From Paractinoplanes rishiriensis (GTDB taxonomy: Bacteria > Actinomycetota > Actinomycetes > Mycobacteriales > Micromonosporaceae), in the NCBI RefSeq assembly GCF_016862375.1, contig NZ_BOMV01000018.1, forward strand, positions 39,947 to 103,946: DNA of 64,000 nt. Direction: 5' to 3'. Under the pieces are notes generated by a model, which ran no database searches, was not told where the DNA came from, and saw only the letters and a program-made list of their open reading frames with translations. Below are positions 62,030 through 64,000 of this stretch, piece by piece. A program made the translations under genes and the position numbers. How positions within the stretch are numbered: the stretch's first letter is position 1; each line of letters begins with the position of its first letter.

Positions 62030-63304
62030 TCAGCAGCCGTTGCGGGAGGCGCTCACCTGCACGTCGTCGTACCAGAGGGTGTCCAGACCGCCGCCGTAGC
62101 TCTCCCAGCCCAGCTTCAGGTCGGCGAGCTTCGGCCGGTAGGTCTTGTTGAGCCACTGGCCGTCGATGTCGTGGGTCGGTACGCCGTCCTGGAGCAGGCC
62201 GGGCACCGAGGTGCCGTTCAGCCAGGTCTCCATGGTGCCGTTCCGGCCATCGATCTTGAACTCGACGCAGTTCCAGGAGTTCACCGGCAGCGGAGCCGAC
62301 TGCGCCACGCCGTTCGGGCTCTGCTCCGGCAGGGTGGCGTCGTCCGAGGCCCGGTTGAACTGCAGGGCGCTGTTCTGGCCGCCGAACCGCAGGTCCTTGT
62401 TGCCGTCGTTGGTGTCCTGCATGGCCACCGTGGTGATGTGCGCGACCGGCAGCGCGGTGGTGTGCCGCACCCAGTAGCGGATGTACCAGACGTCGGTGGT
62501 GCCGGCGAACAGCGAGGTGTTCTTCACGAAGACGTGGTTGCAGTAGCCCTCGCCGCCGTTGACCCGCAGCGACGCGGTGCCGGAGTGCACGACCGAGCGG
62601 TCGATGGCCGCGGTGCCGGTGCCGGAGCAGTCCGGGAACGTGAGCGCCCAGTTGCCGGACGGGGCGTCACCGGCCTGGGTCTCGAAGCCGTCGCAGTTGG
62701 CGCCGGCGCCGCACGCGACCGGCTGCACGGTCGGGCCGGTGGTCGGCGGCGTGGTCGGGCCGGTGGTCGGCGGCGTCGTCGGGCCGGTGGTCGGCGGCGT
62801 GGTCGGGCCGGTGGTCGGCGGCGTCGTCGGGCCGGTGGTCGGGGGCGTGGTCGGGCCGGTGGTGGGTGGCGTGGTCGGGCTGGTGGTCGGCGGCGTGGTC
62901 GCGTCCGGGCTGCACGAGACCCCGTTGAACGCGAAGTCGGTGGGCTTCGCGTTGCTGCCGGAGTAGGTGCCCTGGAAGCCGAACGAGGCCGACGCGCCGG
63001 TGCCGAGGCTGCCGTTCCAGCCGATCGAGGCGGCGCTGACCGCGTTGCCGGCCTGGGTGACGGTGGCGTTCCAGGCGTTCGTGACGGCCTGGTTGCCGGC
63101 GTACGTCCAGGACAGCGTCCAGGAGGACACCGGTGCACCGTTGTTGGTGACCTTGACGTCGGCCGTGAACCCGGAAGACCACTGGTTGAGGGTGTAGTCC
63201 ACGGTGCAGGCCGATGCCGCGGTCGCGGCCGGGGCGGTGGCCACCAGCAGGCCGGCACCGGCCACGACGGCCGCCGCAACCACGGCGAGATTTCGATGAC
63301 GCAT
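62030..63304 (-). CDS. Secreted CBM2 protein with Cip1-like polysaccharide-lyase-type domain
   Basis: 424 residues from ATG at 63304. Signal peptide ~1-30. CBM2 cellulose-binding domain ~32-135 (VDYTLNQWSSGFTADVKVTN, GWNGSLGTGASASFGFQGTY, with exposed Trp). A Thr/Pro linker of TTPPTTGP units (~136-190) follows. The C-terminal ~230-residue beta-sandwich contains GEGYCNHVFVKNTSLF, WYIRYWVRHT, WNCVEFKIDGRNGTMETW and DTLWYDDVQVS. It resembles the core domain of fungal Cip1, a cellulose-induced protein with lyase-like fold. Expected to act on plant cell-wall polymers. A CebR-type operator upstream indicates induction by cello-oligosaccharides. Confidence 0.88.
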   Translation of the reverse strand: MRHRNLAVVAAAVVAGAGLLVATAPAATAASACTVDYTLNQWSSGFTADVKVTNNGAPVSSWTLSWTYAGNQAVTNAWNATVTQAGNAVSAASIGWNGSLGTGASASFGFQGTYSGSNAKPTDFAFNGVSCSPDATTPPTTSPTTPPTTGPTTPPTTGPTTPPTTGPTTPPTTGPTTPPTTGPTTPPTTGPTVQPVACGAGANCDGFETQAGDAPSGNWALTFPDCSGTGTAAIDRSVVHSGTASLRVNGGEGYCNHVFVKNTSLFAGTTDVWYIRYWVRHTTALPVAHITTVAMQDTNDGNKDLRFGGQNSALQFNRASDDATLPEQSPNGVAQSAPLPVNSWNCVEFKIDGRNGTMETWLNGTSVPGLLQDGVPTHDIDGQWLNKTYRPKLADLKLGWESYGGGLDTLWYDDVQVSASRNGC

Positions 63305-63329
63305 GTGAGCTCCAGTCGGGGACGGGGGA

Positions 63330-63343
63330 TGGGAGCGCTCCCA
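63330..63343. promoter_or_regulatory. CebR-type operator
   Basis: TGGGAGCGCTCCCA is an exact 14-base palindrome identical to the consensus of the Streptomyces cellobiose/cellotriose repressor CebR. It lies 26 bases upstream of the CBM2-Cip1-like start, where it would block transcription until cello-oligosaccharides are present. Confidence 0.9.
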
Positions 63344-63556
63344 TACATCGATGACTGTAGTTACCTGAGCGCTCGCTGAAAAGCTAGGGGGCAGCTGAGA
63401 GTCCGGCAAAACTGGCCAGACGGTCAGTCCACACACGACCGAAGGACGCCGGACACCGGGATTCGCGGTCATGACTTGTCCGAATCGGCGGATGCGCAAG
63501 TGCCGATCCACACGATTAGGTGATTGTCGTCCGCGCCCGCTGAAGGGATGGTCCCG

Positions 63557-63844
63557 GTGACGAACGCTGTGATTTACGTGCAGGCGGACAGGTTCCACGC
63601 CAACGCCGCACGCTGCCTGGACTACTGTTCCACGATGCGCTACCAGGTGGCCGGCCTGGTCTGCGGCGACTGGGCCGCCGCCGTCCGAATGGTCGACAAC
63701 GGCCTGGCGGCCGTCATCGTGGTCCCGTCACTGACCGACCAGGACCCGGCAACGCAGCCGCGCATCGAGGTCGCCCCAAAACGCACGAACCGCCGCCGCC
63801 CGACCCGCCGCCCCCGCAACGCGTCCCGCCTCGCGGCCCGCTGA
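63557..63844 (+). CDS. Small basic-tailed protein resembling a degenerate resolvase N-terminus
   Basis: 95 residues from GTG at 63557, with GAAGGG ~9 bases upstream; ATG 63548 and TTG 63524 are other options. The first ~65 residues (AVIYVQADRFHANAARCLDY ... GLVCGDWAAAVRMVDNGLAA) resemble the start of serine recombinases, but the catalytic Ser is missing. The C-terminus is Arg-rich. Probably not a recombinase. Function is unknown; a small nucleic-acid-binding protein is possible. Confidence 0.5.
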   Translation: MTNAVIYVQADRFHANAARCLDYCSTMRYQVAGLVCGDWAAAVRMVDNGLAAVIVVPSLTDQDPATQPRIEVAPKRTNRRRPTRRPRNASRLAAR

Positions 63845-63860
63845 CCCAACCACGCCCGAC

Positions 63861-63905
63861 GTCGCCCACACCCGGGTCGCCCACACCCGGGTCGCCCACA
63901 CCCTG
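63861..63905. repeat. 15-base tandem repeat, three units
   Basis: GTCGCCCACACCCGG three times head to tail, the last copy with two end changes. It begins 17 bases after the stop of the preceding gene. Confidence 0.9.
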
Positions 63906-63912
63906 CGCCGCC

Positions 63913-64000
63913 GCCCGGCACCGCCGCACCCCGCACCGCCCGGCACCGCCGCACCCCGCACCGCCCGGCACCGCCGCACCCCGCACCGCCCGGCACCGCC
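63913..64000. repeat. 25-base tandem repeat running off the window
   Basis: Three identical 25-base units starting GCCCGGCACCGCC, plus 13 bases of a fourth cut by the right edge. Copies are exact and without spacers, so this is a minisatellite and not a CRISPR array. No promoter or gene is visible in it. Confidence 0.95.

Noticed and set aside
63861..64000. CRISPR array
   Set aside because: Repeats are directly adjacent with no unique spacers.

Overview
The window is high-GC DNA (about 70 percent G+C by eye) with GTG starts, stop/start overlaps such as ATGA and GTGA, and actinobacterial gene families. These include a RamB-type regulator, STAND NTPases, F420-type LLM oxidoreductase, bacterial dynamins, CBM2 enzymes and a CebR-type operator. 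Together they suggest a filamentous actinomycete, most likely Micromonosporaceae (Actinoplanes-like); the assignment is inference.

Left part (1-13.5 kb). Two adjacent signal-transduction NTPases, a membrane NACHT protein cut by the window edge and an NB-ARC/TPR protein, lie beside the glyoxylate shunt. Malate synthase and isocitrate lyase share an overlapping stop/start and face a divergent RamB-like regulator. Next come a secreted PI-PLC-like enzyme, an unusual ribosomal-S1 paralogue with a helical-repeat N-terminus, a small protein resembling a degenerate trypsin barrel, and a GNAT acetyltransferase.

Core (13.5-31.6 kb). This is a contractile injection system (eCIS) read right to left: LuxR-type regulator, AAA+ ATPase, DUF4255 cap protein, receiver-domain protein, sheath, first tube protein, tail assembly chaperone, a small Afp6/GpE-like ORF, second tube protein, DUF4157 eCIS-core protein, LysM protein, VgrG-like spike, PAAR tip, gp25, baseplate J, tail protein I and a zinc-ribbon membrane protein. 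Nearly all overlap or abut. The small Afp6/GpE-like ORF has no start codon. It continues the chaperone gene in the -1 frame, just after a textbook X_XXY_YYZ slippery heptamer (CCCTTTC) preceded by an SD-like GGAG. This is the organisation of the frameshifting G/GT and E/E' tail chaperone genes of phages, and it is the most notable observation here. No tape measure or tail fibre is recognisable.

Inserted in and next to the eCIS (25.8-40.2 kb) are two Hsp70 nucleotide-binding domains fused to a membrane helix and different predicted ectodomains (concanavalin-like; TolB-like propeller). There is also a signal-less peptidoglycan hydrolase with lysozyme-like, NlpC/P60 and calcium-repeat regions (a cargo candidate), a membrane protein with Ig-like and SPOR-like parts, and a pair of dynamin-like GTPases. 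An IS110-family remnant lies between the first Hsp70 gene and the cap gene.

Right part (40-64 kb). These are mostly chromosomal genes: secreted sugar dehydrogenase, AAC(3)-like acetyltransferase, LysE exporter, AidB-like dehydrogenase, GGDEF-EAL protein, MFS and ABC exporters, quinone-reductase-like enzyme, EamA transporter, P450, isoprenylcysteine-methyltransferase-like protein, LLM oxidoreductase and AAA+ ATPase. Three are plant-polysaccharide enzymes (GH43, a clan-A hydrolase with a CBM, and a CBM2-Cip1-like protein), each with a LacI-family or CebR-type palindrome upstream. Two gene fragments (DUF1152, MFS) and several GC-rich tandem repeats are also present.
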